Below the pieces are notes generated by a model, which was not told the origin of the DNA, made no database searches, and saw only the letters and a list, made by a program, of their open reading frames with translations. The translations under genes were made by a program, and so were the position numbers. This document shows, piece by piece, positions 1 to 8,623 of a DNA stretch of 47,191 nt; the stretch's first letter is position 1, and each line of letters begins with the position of its first letter. Origin of the DNA: Collinsella sp. 4_8_47FAA (GTDB lineage Bacteria; Actinomycetota; Coriobacteriia; Coriobacteriales; Coriobacteriaceae); the NCBI RefSeq assembly GCF_000763055.1, contig NZ_KN214135.1:417946-465136 (forward strand). The letters are read 5' to 3'.

Positions 1-173
1 CCGACGACCGCACAGCTCCCCGGGTCGCCTATCGCCTCCGCCAGCCTGTCGTAGCCCTCGGGGTCGGCCCTGAAGCTCCCGCTCCAGATCTTCCTCCCGA
101 GGCCGTCGAGCAGGCACAGGACATGCACGTCCTTGTGCGTGTCGACGCCCGCGATGACCGTTTCGCCTTCCAT
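1..173 (-). CDS. IS110-family transposase, N-terminal part (cut by window edge)
   Basis: The 57 visible residues start MEGETVIAGVDTHKDVHVLC, the N-terminal RuvC-like (DEDD) segment of IS110/IS1111-type recombinases. The Asp in GVDTHKD is the first acidic residue of the catalytic set. The ATG at 173 is preceded by a good ribosome binding site (GAGGGGAG about 6 bases upstream). The C-terminal serine-containing domain lies outside the window, so it is not possible to tell whether the element is intact. Known members cut and paste DNA guided by a structured RNA encoded in the element's non-coding end. Base composition is clearly more GC-rich than the next chromosomal genes, as expected for a mobile element. 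Confidence 0.85.
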   Translation of the reverse strand, partial: MEGETVIAGVDTHKDVHVLCLLDGLGRKIWSGSFRADPEGYDRLAEAIGDPGSCAVV

Positions 174-601
174 TTTCGCTCCCCTCGGTCTGCCGCCTGC
201 TCCGCGCCCGAGCCTCCCAGACATTGCACTGACGGGAGCGCTACAATCAAGTTGCCTTATCCGATTGTCCGCGCTCATGCTCCTATTAGGTCATGGCAGG
301 ACTCCGGGTCGCGGAAGCCGGGGCGAGACAGGTCGGATTTGAGGACGGCCGAAGAGGCGTCAGCAGGTCAGTGGGTCATCGTCCCGGCGTTCAGCATCAG
401 GGTAGCGCTGCGACGCGGAAATCGCGCGCTGTTGACGCGCCCCCGCAGTGCCCGCTTCCCCCAAGGACAATTATCAGTGCAGGTCGCGAGAGTCTAAAAA
501 GGCGGTGTGCTCAGGAGGTTCGCGTTTTTCCCCGCACTTCCGAAATTCGAGTGCACAGAAGGCTGCAACAAAACGATTTACGCAACATATGTCCAAGCAA
601 A
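174..601 (-). other. Non-coding region upstream of IS110-type transposase; possible guide (bridge) RNA region
   Basis: About 430 bases separate the transposase start from the terminator of the next gene, and no convincing protein is found on either strand. In IS110-group elements the element end and a guide (bridge) RNA lie just upstream of the recombinase gene on the same strand, so the part nearest 173 is where such an RNA would be encoded. On the minus strand a short hairpin with arms GCGCG/CGCGC lies around 425-442. I could not place the element boundary or the guide loops from one copy. The assignment rests on family knowledge, not on a recognised structure. Confidence 0.35.
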
Positions 602-636
602 AACGGGTGGTAGCCGGTACGGCCACCACCCGTTTG
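602..636 (-). terminator. Rho-independent terminator of the activase gene
   Basis: Inverted repeat with arms AAACGGGTGGT and ACCACCCGTTT, extended by GCC/GGC towards the loop. On the minus strand it is followed by TTGC. It lies 28 bases past the stop codon of the gene ending at 664. Confidence 0.85.
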
Positions 637-663
637 TCTCATATCCAGCCCATAGCAGGCCAG

Positions 664-3600
664 CTACTTCTTAATGCCGCGTCCCAGGCGCTCAGCGACC
701 GACGCCACGGCGCTCTCATCGACCGAACCGCAGCTCACGCAGCCGTCGTGGGCACGCATCTGGCCGGTGACCTCGTCCATCGCGAGCGGCGCCACCTTCT
801 CGAGCTTAAAGCCCTTGCCGGCGCGCATGTTTTCCTTGGCCACGCTGATCATGAGCTTAATGCGGTTGAGCTGGTTGACCTCGGACGCACCAGGATCATA
901 GTCCACCGCAACGATGTTGCTCTCGGGATGCTGGCGGCGCAGCTCCTTAATCACGGCCTTGCCCACCACGTGATTGGGCAGGCACGCGAAGGGCTGCGTG
1001 CAGATGATATTGGGTGCGCCATGATCGATCAGGTCGAGCATCTCGGCCGTGAGCAGCCAGCCCTCGCCCATGTTGTTGCACACCGAAAGCACCGTGCGGG
1101 CCTTGTCGGCCATGGTGCCGATGCGCTCGGGCGCCTCGAAGCGGCGGGACTTCTCGAGCATCTCCTCCACCGGCGTGCGCATCCAGTCCACGAGCTTGAT
1201 GAGCGCCTGCATACCAGCGCGCGTGGTAGCGGAGCTTCCCAACTCGTCCTTCTGCAGCTCGGCGTTGCTCATGGAGTACAGGAAAAAGTCGAGCAGACCC
1301 GGCACCACGGCCTCGCAGCCCTCGCGCTCGATGACATCGACCACGTGGTTGTTGGCTGTGGGATGGAACTTGACCAGGATCTCGCCGACCACGCCCACGC
1401 GCGGCTTGGTACCCTCGCCCACGAGCGGCATGGTGTCGAACGCGCGGATGGCCTCGCGGCACAGCTTGGTGTAGTTGTGGCGGTTAAACTTGGGCGCCAG
1501 CTTGCGAGCGCGCGCCATGTACTCCTCGTAGAGCGCGTTGGCGGCACCGGGCGTAGCCTCGTACGGGCGGCAGCGATAGAGCATCTGCATCATCACGTCG
1601 CCAAAGAGCACCGCGTAGACTGCCTGCTTAAGCAGCGCCGGCGTAATCTTAAAGCCGGGGTTGTCCTCGCCCAGCGCCACGGCCGAAAGCGAGATCACCG
1701 GGATCTCGGGGTGGCCGCTCTCGCGCAGGGCCTTGCGGATGAGTGCGATGTAGTTGGTGGCACGGCAGCCGCCGCCGGTCTGGCTGATAACCACGGCTGT
1801 CTTGGACAGGTCGTATCGACCGCTCTCGATGGCCTCCATAATCTGGCCCGTCACCAGGATCGACGGATAGCAGATGTCGTTGTTCACGTAGCGCAGGCCG
1901 GCCTCGACGGCATCGTGATCGGTCGAGGGCAGCAGCTCCAAGTTGTAGCCGGCACCGCGGAACACCTCTTTGACCAGGTCAAAGTGGATCGGCGCCATCT
2001 GCGGGCACAGGATGGTGTAGCCCTCCTCGCGCATCTGCTCGGTAAAGGGCACCTTGGGCCACGCGGTCGAAGCACTCTCGCGCTGCGCCTCGAACGTGTA
2101 CTTACGGCTCGCGAACGCGGGGGCATCCGTGGAGGGCGCCACCGGCGCGGCATCGCCCTGCTCGTAAGTCTCGCCCGCGGCCGTAGCCTCGGCCAGGCGC
2201 TCGGCCTCCTGGTCCTTGAGCGCCGCCATGAGCGAGCGAATACGGATACGCGCGGCGCCCAAGTTGGACACCTCGTCAATCTTGAGCACGGTGTAAATCT
2301 TGCCGCTGGCCTCCAGGATCTCCTGCACCTGATCAGTGGTCAGAGCGTCCAGGCCGCAGCCGAAGGAATTGAGCTGGATCAGGTCCAGGTCGTTGCGCAT
2401 CGTCACAAAACGGGCGACGGCGTACAGGCGGCTGTGATACATCCACTGATCGACGACGCGAATCGGACGCTCGGGCTTCACCAGATGCGCGAGCGAATCC
2501 TCGGTAAAGACCGCAAAGCCAAAGCTCGAGATAAGCTCGGGCAGGGCATGGTTGATCTCGGGGTCGTTATGGTAGGGACGACCGGCGAGCACGATGCCGT
2601 GACCGCCGTGGTCCTCGACCCACTTGAGAGCCTCCTCGCCCATGGTCTGGATATCCTCGTGGAAGCGCGCGTCGGCCTCAAAAGCAGCGTTGACGGCGGC
2701 ATCAACCTCGGAGCGCGTGATTTTAGGACCGCGCACGCGACCGCGACCGGCCTCAGCATCGGCCACACGGTCGACGGCGAGCACCTGGTACAGGCGGCGC
2801 TTGAGCTCGGTCTTGTCGTGATACGGCACAAACGGATACAGGAACTCGATGTTCTGCTCGCGGATCTCGTCAATATTGAGCGCCAGCGCCGTGGGGTAGC
2901 TCATGACGATGGGGCAGTTATAGCAGTTGCCAGCCGTCGGATCCTCCTTGCGCTCCCAACGCACGCACGGCATCCAGATGAAGTCGACATCGCGGTCGAT
3001 GAGGTTCATCACATGGCCGTGGCTCATTTTTGCCGGGTAGCACACGCTCTCGGACGGCATGGACTCGATGCCCGCCTGGTAGGTCTTCTTGCTCGACTGG
3101 TCGGACAGCTGCACGCTAAAGCCCAGGCGCGTAAAGAACGCGTGCCAGAAGGGGTAGTTCTCGTACATGTTGAGCGCGCGCGGGATGCCGACGGTGCCGC
3201 GCGGGGCCTCGTCGGGGCTCAGGACCTCGCGGTTAAAGAGCAGCTCGTTTTTCTTTTTGAAGAGGTTGGGGGCCTCGGTCTTCTGCTTTTTGTGGCCGGC
3301 GCCCTTCTCGCAGCGGTTGCCGGTAATGAAGCGCCTGCCACCGCCAAAGTCGTTGACGGTAAGCTGGCAGTTGTTGGAGCAACGGCCGCAGCGGACATGC
3401 TTTTGCGTCACGGTGAGGTGCGCGATGTCCTCAGCCGAAAGAATGGTCGAGGTGCCGTCGGCGCCGGCGCGATCGCGGGCGAGCAGGGCCGCACCGTAGG
3501 CGCCCATGCAGCCGGCGATGTCGGGACGCACGGCATGAACGCCGGTGAGCTGCTCAAACGCGCGCAGCGTGGCATCGGACATAAAGGTGCCGCCCTGGAC

Positions 3601-5445
3601 GATTACCTGGCTGCCGATCTCCTTGGGATCGCGCAGCTTAATGACCTTGAACAGGGCATTCTTGATGACGGAATAGGACAGGCCGGCGGCGATGTCGCCC
3701 ACCGTGGCGCCTTCCTTTTGCGCCTGCTTGACGCGCGAGTTCATAAAGACCGTGCAGCGACTTCCCAGGTCGACCGGGGCTTTGGCATGGATGGCGGCGT
3801 TGGCGAACGCGCGCACGTCCATGTTCATAGAGACGGCGAAGCTCTCGATAAAGCTACCGCAACCCGACGAGCAGGCCTCGTTGAGCATGATGTGCTCGAT
3901 GACGCCGTCCTTGACGCGCAGGCACTTCATGTCCTGGCCGCCGATGTCCAGAATGAACTCGACGCCGGGCAGGAACGCCTTGGCGCCGCGCAGGTGCGCG
4001 ACGGTCTCGATCTCGCCGGAGTCGGCCTTGAGGGCCTCGATGAGCAATGCCTCGCCGTAGCCCGTGGTGGTCACGTGGCCAATGGTGCAGCCGGCGGGAA
4101 TGTGGTTGTAGAAATCGGCCATGATGACCTTGGCCGTGCCCAGGATGTCGCCGTTGTTGTTGCCGTACCAGGTGTGCAGCAGCTGGCCGTCCTCGCCCAC
4201 GAGTGCGGCCTTCATGGTGGTGGAGCCGGCGTCGATGCCGATGAACACGCGGCCGGTGTAGCCGTCGAGTTTGCCCTTGGGGACGACCTCGGTGTCGTGG
4301 CGACCCTTGAACTCGGCAAAATCATCGTCGGTGGCAAAGAGCGGATCCAGACGCTCGACCTCGGCACCCTGTGTGTCGCCCAGGGCATCGATGGCCTCGA
4401 TGAGCTGCGGGAACGTGCTGAGCTTGTTGGACTCATGCGCCATGGCGGCACCGCTCGCCACAAACAGGTGAGCGTTTTGGGGCACGATACGGTGCTCCTC
4501 GTCCAGGTTGAGCGTGAGGTAGAAGCGGTGGCGCAGCTCGGAGAGATACTGCAGCGGGCCGCCCAGGAAGGCAACGTTGCCGCGGATGGGACGGCCGCAC
4601 GCCAGGCCCGAGATGGTCTGGGTCACGACGGCCTGGAAGATGGAGGCAGCCACGTCCTCGGGGCGGGCGCCCTCGTTGAGCAGCGGCTGGACGTCGGTCT
4701 TGGCAAAAACGCCGCAGCGGCTGGCGATGGGATAGATGGTGGTGGCGTTGGCAGCGAGCTCGTTGAGGCCGCTCGCGTCGGTGTGCAGCAGGGTTGCCAT
4801 CTGATCGATGAACGCGCCCGTGCCGCCGGCGCAGGTGCCGTTCATGCGCTGCTCGATGCCGTTGTCGAAGTAGATGATTTTGGCGTCCTCGCCGCCCAGC
4901 TCGATGGCAACATCGGTGGCCGGGATGAGGGTCTCGACGGCACGCTTGCTGGCGATGACCTCCTGAACAAACTCCAGGTCGAGCCACTGGGACAGCAGCA
5001 GACCGCCCGAACCGGTAATGGCACAGGTCATCTGGGCCGTCGGCAGCACGGTCGCAGCACCCTCGAACAGGTCGCGGGCGCAAGCGCGGACGTCGGTGTG
5101 GTGGCGCTGGTACTTGGCGTAGACAATCTGGTTATCGTCGTTGAGCACGGCGAGCTTAACGGTGGTGGAGCCCACGTCAATGCCCAGGTGCAGGTTGCCG
5201 CGGGCGGCCTCGGGGTTGAAGATCGCGCCTTCGGGGGCCTGGGCGGCGGCTACGGGCTCAGCGGCGGTGGCGAGCTCGCTAGCGACGGACGTCTCCCCTG
5301 CCGCGTTCTTGGCATCGGCAACTGCCTCGGCAACTTTCTCGGCAGCTGCGGTCGCGGCCTTCTGCGCGGCATCCACCACGGCGGGTGCAGCCTCACGCGC
5401 GGCAGCGACCATACGGTCCTTAATGCCCTCGACGAGTTTGCTCAT
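664..5445 (-). CDS. Giant 2-hydroxyacyl-CoA dehydratase activase-related protein (two BadF/HgdC ATPase domains plus DUF2229 and HgdB-like region)
   Basis: A 1593-residue protein. After an Ala-rich stretch (about 1-80) come two ASKHA-fold ATPase domains of the BadF/BadG/HgdC type, starting GIDVGSTTVK at about 88 and GIDAGSTTMK at about 403. Each holds the cysteines expected for a bridging [4Fe-4S] cluster (C205 and C244; C525/C529 and C564). A Cys-rich segment follows (CGRCSNNC near 686-693, then C712), then a DUF2229-type region and an HgdB-like C-terminal part ending with a CVSC pair. Simple HgdC activators use ATP to drive an electron onto a radical dehydratase or benzoyl-CoA-type reductase. 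The target of this long fused form is not established. It follows a TetR-type gene by 12 bases with its own GAGGAGAG ribosome site, so the two form an operon. The long open frame on the opposite strand is a shadow. Confidence 0.9.
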   Translation of the reverse strand: MSKLVEGIKDRMVAAAREAAPAVVDAAQKAATAAAEKVAEAVADAKNAAGETSVASELATAAEPVAAAQAPEGAIFNPEAARGNLHLGIDVGSTTVKLAVLNDDNQIVYAKYQRHHTDVRACARDLFEGAATVLPTAQMTCAITGSGGLLLSQWLDLEFVQEVIASKRAVETLIPATDVAIELGGEDAKIIYFDNGIEQRMNGTCAGGTGAFIDQMATLLHTDASGLNELAANATTIYPIASRCGVFAKTDVQPLLNEGARPEDVAASIFQAVVTQTISGLACGRPIRGNVAFLGGPLQYLSELRHRFYLTLNLDEEHRIVPQNAHLFVASGAAMAHESNKLSTFPQLIEAIDALGDTQGAEVERLDPLFATDDDFAEFKGRHDTEVVPKGKLDGYTGRVFIGIDAGSTTMKAALVGEDGQLLHTWYGNNNGDILGTAKVIMADFYNHIPAGCTIGHVTTTGYGEALLIEALKADSGEIETVAHLRGAKAFLPGVEFILDIGGQDMKCLRVKDGVIEHIMLNEACSSGCGSFIESFAVSMNMDVRAFANAAIHAKAPVDLGSRCTVFMNSRVKQAQKEGATVGDIAAGLSYSVIKNALFKVIKLRDPKEIGSQVIVQGGTFMSDATLRAFEQLTGVHAVRPDIAGCMGAYGAALLARDRAGADGTSTILSAEDIAHLTVTQKHVRCGRCSNNCQLTVNDFGGGRRFITGNRCEKGAGHKKQKTEAPNLFKKKNELLFNREVLSPDEAPRGTVGIPRALNMYENYPFWHAFFTRLGFSVQLSDQSSKKTYQAGIESMPSESVCYPAKMSHGHVMNLIDRDVDFIWMPCVRWERKEDPTAGNCYNCPIVMSYPTALALNIDEIREQNIEFLYPFVPYHDKTELKRRLYQVLAVDRVADAEAGRGRVRGPKITRSEVDAAVNAAFEADARFHEDIQTMGEEALKWVEDHGGHGIVLAGRPYHNDPEINHALPELISSFGFAVFTEDSLAHLVKPERPIRVVDQWMYHSRLYAVARFVTMRNDLDLIQLNSFGCGLDALTTDQVQEILEASGKIYTVLKIDEVSNLGAARIRIRSLMAALKDQEAERLAEATAAGETYEQGDAAPVAPSTDAPAFASRKYTFEAQRESASTAWPKVPFTEQMREEGYTILCPQMAPIHFDLVKEVFRGAGYNLELLPSTDHDAVEAGLRYVNNDICYPSILVTGQIMEAIESGRYDLSKTAVVISQTGGGCRATNYIALIRKALRESGHPEIPVISLSAVALGEDNPGFKITPALLKQAVYAVLFGDVMMQMLYRCRPYEATPGAANALYEEYMARARKLAPKFNRHNYTKLCREAIRAFDTMPLVGEGTKPRVGVVGEILVKFHPTANNHVVDVIEREGCEAVVPGLLDFFLYSMSNAELQKDELGSSATTRAGMQALIKLVDWMRTPVEEMLEKSRRFEAPERIGTMADKARTVLSVCNNMGEGWLLTAEMLDLIDHGAPNIICTQPFACLPNHVVGKAVIKELRRQHPESNIVAVDYDPGASEVNQLNRIKLMISVAKENMRAGKGFKLEKVAPLAMDEVTGQMRAHDGCVSCGSVDESAVASVAERLGRGIKK

Positions 5446-5457
5446 CTGTCTCTCCTC

Positions 5458-6168
5458 TTAGTTGTTGGACTCGACGGTTGCGGCGGTGTCGACCGCGTCC
5501 TCGAGCTGCAAGTTCAATAGCTTCATGCCGTATTCCGGCACGTTGATATCGATGGGTTGGCCATACAGGTCGCCGGGGCGCACAAAGGCGATAACCGTCA
5601 TAATGCGCGCCATGGCTTCGGGCGATTCGGTGAGCCCACGCTCAAACCAGCGCTGAATCAGACCGACCTCGGCACTCACGACGTAGGTGACGTAGTAGTC
5701 AAAGAACGTGCCCAGCGCCAGGCCCAAAATGCCCGTCTGCGCACGAGGCACCACGGCCTCACGCGCGGTGTCGATAATCTTTTTAATGAAAGCCTGGTCG
5801 CCGCCCGGGCCCAGCAGCGATCCGATTAAATCGCGGTTGGCCGCAAGGTAGCGCAGCAACTCAACCGAACCGGGTGCCGGCTCGAGCTCATCGATGTTGT
5901 GATAGAGATCGGGTAGCTGAGCTGCGGTGATGAGCTCAATGCGCTCACGGATCTCGGCCAGCAAGCCGTCCTCGATTTGATTGATAAAGTCGGGGATATC
6001 ACGGTAGTGCGAATAGAACGTGCGGCGTGTAAGACCGGCACGCTCGGTGAGCGACGCGACGCTAATGCGCGAAAGGTCGCCGCTTTCGGCAAGTTCGCTG
6101 GCAAGTGCCTGGCGAAGGGCACGCTGCGAGCGAAGGGACCGGCGATCGCATTTCTCGAGCTGGGACAA
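5458..6168 (-). CDS. TetR/AcrR-family transcriptional regulator, likely controlling the activase operon
   Basis: The 236-residue protein has an N-terminal helix-turn-helix of TetR type (about 10-60: RALRQALASELAE..., TERAGLTRRTFYSHYRDIPD) and an all-helical C-terminal ligand/dimer domain. I chose a TTG start at 6168. It has AAGGAGG four bases upstream and gives the normal spacing ahead of the helix-turn-helix; no ATG fits better. The gene lies 12 bases ahead of the activase and is transcribed with it. A palindrome in its own promoter region (6220-6234) suggests autoregulation. The effector is unknown. Confidence 0.85.
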   Translation of the reverse strand: MSQLEKCDRRSLRSQRALRQALASELAESGDLSRISVASLTERAGLTRRTFYSHYRDIPDFINQIEDGLLAEIRERIELITAAQLPDLYHNIDELEPAPGSVELLRYLAANRDLIGSLLGPGGDQAFIKKIIDTAREAVVPRAQTGILGLALGTFFDYYVTYVVSAEVGLIQRWFERGLTESPEAMARIMTVIAFVRPGDLYGQPIDINVPEYGMKLLNLQLEDAVDTAATVESNN

Positions 6169-6198
6169 GCGTCCTCCTTGTTACTCTGCCTGTGCGCT

Positions 6199-6234
6199 AT
6201 TGCACAGTGCGAGTATTATTGCACACCGTGTGCA
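6199..6234. promoter_or_regulatory. Palindromic operator candidates upstream of the TetR-activase operon
   Basis: A perfect 15-base palindrome with one central base, TGCACACCGTGTGCA, lies at 6220-6234. A second, looser dyad (TGTGC...GCACA) lies at about 6191-6206, next to the TetR start codon. On the minus strand a TTGATG box overlaps the palindrome, with TA-rich hexamers 14-17 bases further on. Position and symmetry fit self-repression by the TetR protein; binding is inferred. Confidence 0.55.
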
Positions 6235-6289
6235 TCAACACGTAAAGGCAATATTTGGGATGTGACGAAGGGGCAGTCCTTTTGTCGCA

Positions 6290-7147
6290 TTATTCGATGA
6301 CGGTGCGGGAGTTTTGCTTATGCATGGTGGCAAGCATGTGTTTGGGGACGGCGTGGACCATGCAGCTGCCGATGGTCGCGCTCGCAGCGGCCTTGGCTGC
6401 ATCGCTAGCGTTTTTGGTCGCGTAGCTGTGACGGAAGCGTTTGAGCATTGCAATGTCATTGCCGCCGTCGCCGTAAACCGCGACCTCGTCCTCGGCAATA
6501 CCGTAGTAGCCCGCCAGCCAGGCCACGCTCTCACCCTTGTTGCACGCCACGTCCGTGATCTCGAACATCACCGGATCGAACGGCGCGTTGACCACGCGGT
6601 CCGATCGCTCGGCCAGATACGCCTTAAGGTCACGCTCCAGCTCGGGCGAGGTCACGCGGCAGTTGATCTTGCACACATCGTGGCGCAGGATGTCGCCGAT
6701 CGACTGATCGAAATACTGTTCCTCGTGATAGCCGCCACGCGCGCGCATGCCGCGCATCACGATGCGCTTGATAGGACTGTCCTTTTTAAAGCCTGCCTGG
6801 TGCATCTCGAACGATCCACTCGAGAACATGCCATCGGGCGTGGAGCAGTCAAAACAGATATCCGGAAACTCCTTGAGCAGCTCCTCGGTAATCTGCGGGT
6901 CGATGGTCCAGGTCCTGAGCACCTCGCCATGGCTGTCGCGCACGATGGACCCATTGGAGCAGCAGGCGTCAAGCGCCAGGCCCGTAAAGCCATGCTCGCC
7001 GATCGGCAGCGTCGAGCGTCCGGTCGCGGGAACCACATGCAGGCCAGCCTCGGTCAGCTCGCGAATGGCGCGGCGGATGGTCCCATCCGCCTCATGCAGG
7101 GCGTTCAGCAGTGTTCCGTCTAAGTCACTCGCAAACATCTTGATCAT
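6290..7147 (-). CDS. Cof-type HAD-superfamily phosphatase
   Basis: A 285-residue protein. Motif I is SDLDGTLLN near residue 7, motif II a Thr in VVPATGRS, then a conserved Lys, and motif IV GDGGNDIAML near 225. A C2-type cap domain lies between motifs II and III. This layout marks the Cof/YbiV group, cytoplasmic sugar-phosphate or cofactor phosphatases with broad specificity. The frame is open further upstream, but the ATG at 7147 fits because the protein then begins just before motif I and GAAGGAAAGG lies 7-8 bases ahead. The ribosome site sits inside a long inverted repeat (7148-7201). The substrate cannot be read from the sequence. Confidence 0.85.
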   Translation of the reverse strand: MIKMFASDLDGTLLNALHEADGTIRRAIRELTEAGLHVVPATGRSTLPIGEHGFTGLALDACCSNGSIVRDSHGEVLRTWTIDPQITEELLKEFPDICFDCSTPDGMFSSGSFEMHQAGFKKDSPIKRIVMRGMRARGGYHEEQYFDQSIGDILRHDVCKINCRVTSPELERDLKAYLAERSDRVVNAPFDPVMFEITDVACNKGESVAWLAGYYGIAEDEVAVYGDGGNDIAMLKRFRHSYATKNASDAAKAAASATIGSCMVHAVPKHMLATMHKQNSRTVIE

Positions 7148-7201
7148 GGGCGTGCCTTTCCTTCGTCTGCACGATATTGTAGACGAAGGAGAGGCATGCC
7201 C
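7148..7201. promoter_or_regulatory. Long leader hairpin sequestering the HAD gene ribosome binding site
   Basis: Two 21-base arms (7148-7168 and 7181-7201) pair at 19 of 21 positions around a 12-base loop. The arm next to the start codon contains the whole GGAAAGG ribosome site, so a folded minus-strand transcript would hide it. The two mismatches become G-U pairs in a plus-strand transcript. It may therefore be a general palindromic element rather than a dedicated switch. Confidence 0.6.
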
Positions 7202-7260
7202 AGACAACGGCGTCCCGGCGCGGTGCGCCACTGCCTCCACAAATTCACGGTGCCTCAGCG

Positions 7261-8523
7261 CTAAGACAATCGCCACAAGCGACTTTTCAGCCGATAAAAC
7301 AGCGCCGTCGTCAACGTCAGCACCGCCAACATGCCTGCGAATACAATCGCCGGTGTCCATCGATCATATGCGAGCCCATAAACCAATTGGCCAATAGGCG
7401 TTGCACAGGAAAGCATCATATAAACGAGTGCCAGCACTTTTCCGCAGAGTTCCTTTGGCGCTGACCGCTGAACGAATGAAACGATTTCAACCGATGTAAT
7501 GCTTGCCCACGCCATGACCCATGCCGAGCCGGCCGCAAGCGCGGCAAACGCAAATTCATCAGGACCGCTCAGTAGCGTGACAATAATCGGTACGACTCCA
7601 AAACAGACCATCGCAACATATCGACATATGCCCTTGAAGGAAAAACGATGCGGCCAAATACCGACCAAACCACTGCCGACAAGACCACCCAAGCCCATAG
7701 CCACCTCAATAATCCCAACAAAGGATGACTGTATTCCGAAATGCTTTGAAACAACAATGGGAGCACCAATCGTTAACCCAACTAACGCAAGGTTCAAAAT
7801 AGCCGCAAGCAAAAACACAACGAGCAATGATGTGTTTTGAACCAGGTACCGAATCGACTCCCGGAAATCGCTTCGGCATGTCGAGCAAGTCGTAATGTCC
7901 CCTGTCATTCCAAATGAGGCATATCGCTTGAGTGTGCCCCCGAACAGTAGGGCTGACATCGCAAACGTCAACGCCGCGGTTTCGCATAGAGCATCGATAC
8001 CAAAGCACCCATAGACTGCCGTCCCGACTACAGGCCCCAAGATATTGCTCGCCATGGTTACCTGCGAGACCAACGCTGTGGCACGCTCAACCTTTTCTTG
8101 GCCCATCATGTGCACCGTCTCAATTTGAAGCATCGGTTTCAGCAGCGATTGGATGCCATATTGGACGCAAAGTATTGCTACCACGACAACGGCAAGAGGC
8201 AGCGAACGCTTCATGGGGATAAACAGCAGTGATGCAGTCATCAGAACAATGCCGAGCACCACAAGAACCCCGCGATGTCTTCCCCGATCCGCCAAAATCC
8301 CGCCAACCGGAGTCGCGAGCACGCCCGGTATGAACGCTATCGCCGCGACGGCGCCATATAACGTTGACGAGCCGCTGCAATCGAACAAGTAAAGCGGGCA
8401 CACAAAGCACAGTGCCGACAACATCGAATACGCGCACAGCTGTGCAACAAGAAGACCGAAAAGCCTGATAGATCGCACTGTTTTTTGCGCCAACGAGACA
8501 TTGCTCCTCCGCATTCCAGCCAT
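7261..8523 (-). CDS. MFS efflux transporter (multidrug/macrolide-type)
   Basis: A 420-residue membrane protein with about 12 hydrophobic spans. It has the MFS loop 2-3 signature (GGILADRGRHRGVLV), and its overall form resembles the DHA3/macrolide-efflux group. I chose the ATG at 8523, with AGGGGGCAGG just upstream; an ATG three codons on is possible. It lies 100 bases after a TetR gene on the same strand, and that gap holds two near-identical palindromes. A drug-type exporter repressed by its neighbour is the natural reading. The pair is visibly richer in A+T than adjacent genes, a sign of recent transfer. The substrate is unknown. Confidence 0.8.
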   Translation of the reverse strand: MAGMRRSNVSLAQKTVRSIRLFGLLVAQLCAYSMLSALCFVCPLYLFDCSGSSTLYGAVAAIAFIPGVLATPVGGILADRGRHRGVLVVLGIVLMTASLLFIPMKRSLPLAVVVVAILCVQYGIQSLLKPMLQIETVHMMGQEKVERATALVSQVTMASNILGPVVGTAVYGCFGIDALCETAALTFAMSALLFGGTLKRYASFGMTGDITTCSTCRSDFRESIRYLVQNTSLLVVFLLAAILNLALVGLTIGAPIVVSKHFGIQSSFVGIIEVAMGLGGLVGSGLVGIWPHRFSFKGICRYVAMVCFGVVPIIVTLLSGPDEFAFAALAAGSAWVMAWASITSVEIVSFVQRSAPKELCGKVLALVYMMLSCATPIGQLVYGLAYDRWTPAIVFAGMLAVLTLTTALFYRLKSRLWRLS

Positions 8524-8536
8524 AAGCCTGCCCCCT

Positions 8537-8557
8537 ATACATACCATTAGTATGTAT
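8537..8557. promoter_or_regulatory. TetR-type operator 1, next to the MFS start
   Basis: The 21-base dyad starts ATACATACC and ends AGTATGTAT, and 9 of its 10 outer pairs are symmetric. TACATAC/GTATGTA dyads are typical of TetR-family repressor sites. It lies 14 bases ahead of the MFS gene, so binding would block transcription. Confidence 0.7.
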
Positions 8558-8601
8558 TTAATGACTTGAAAAGGGCAGCCGTGGCTACCCTTACAAATCA
8601 A

Positions 8602-8622
8602 TTACATACCGTCAGTATCTAT
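8602..8622. promoter_or_regulatory. TetR-type operator 2, at the end of the TetR gene
   Basis: A second copy (TTACATACC...AGTATCTAT) of the operator at 8537, centred 65 bases away and directly after the TetR stop codon. Between the two lies a 22-base near-palindrome at 8571-8592 (AAGGGCAGCC/GGCTACCCTT), which on the minus strand is followed by TTTTC. It may end the TetR transcript weakly or form a third element. Confidence 0.65.
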
Positions 8623-8623
8623 A

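Noticed and set aside
448-5520. Very long open frame (about 1690 codons) on the plus strand
   Set aside because: It is the mirror of the activase gene. The minus-strand protein has clear ATPase and cluster motifs, while the plus-strand product is a low-complexity His/Gly/Leu/Val mixture with no domain.
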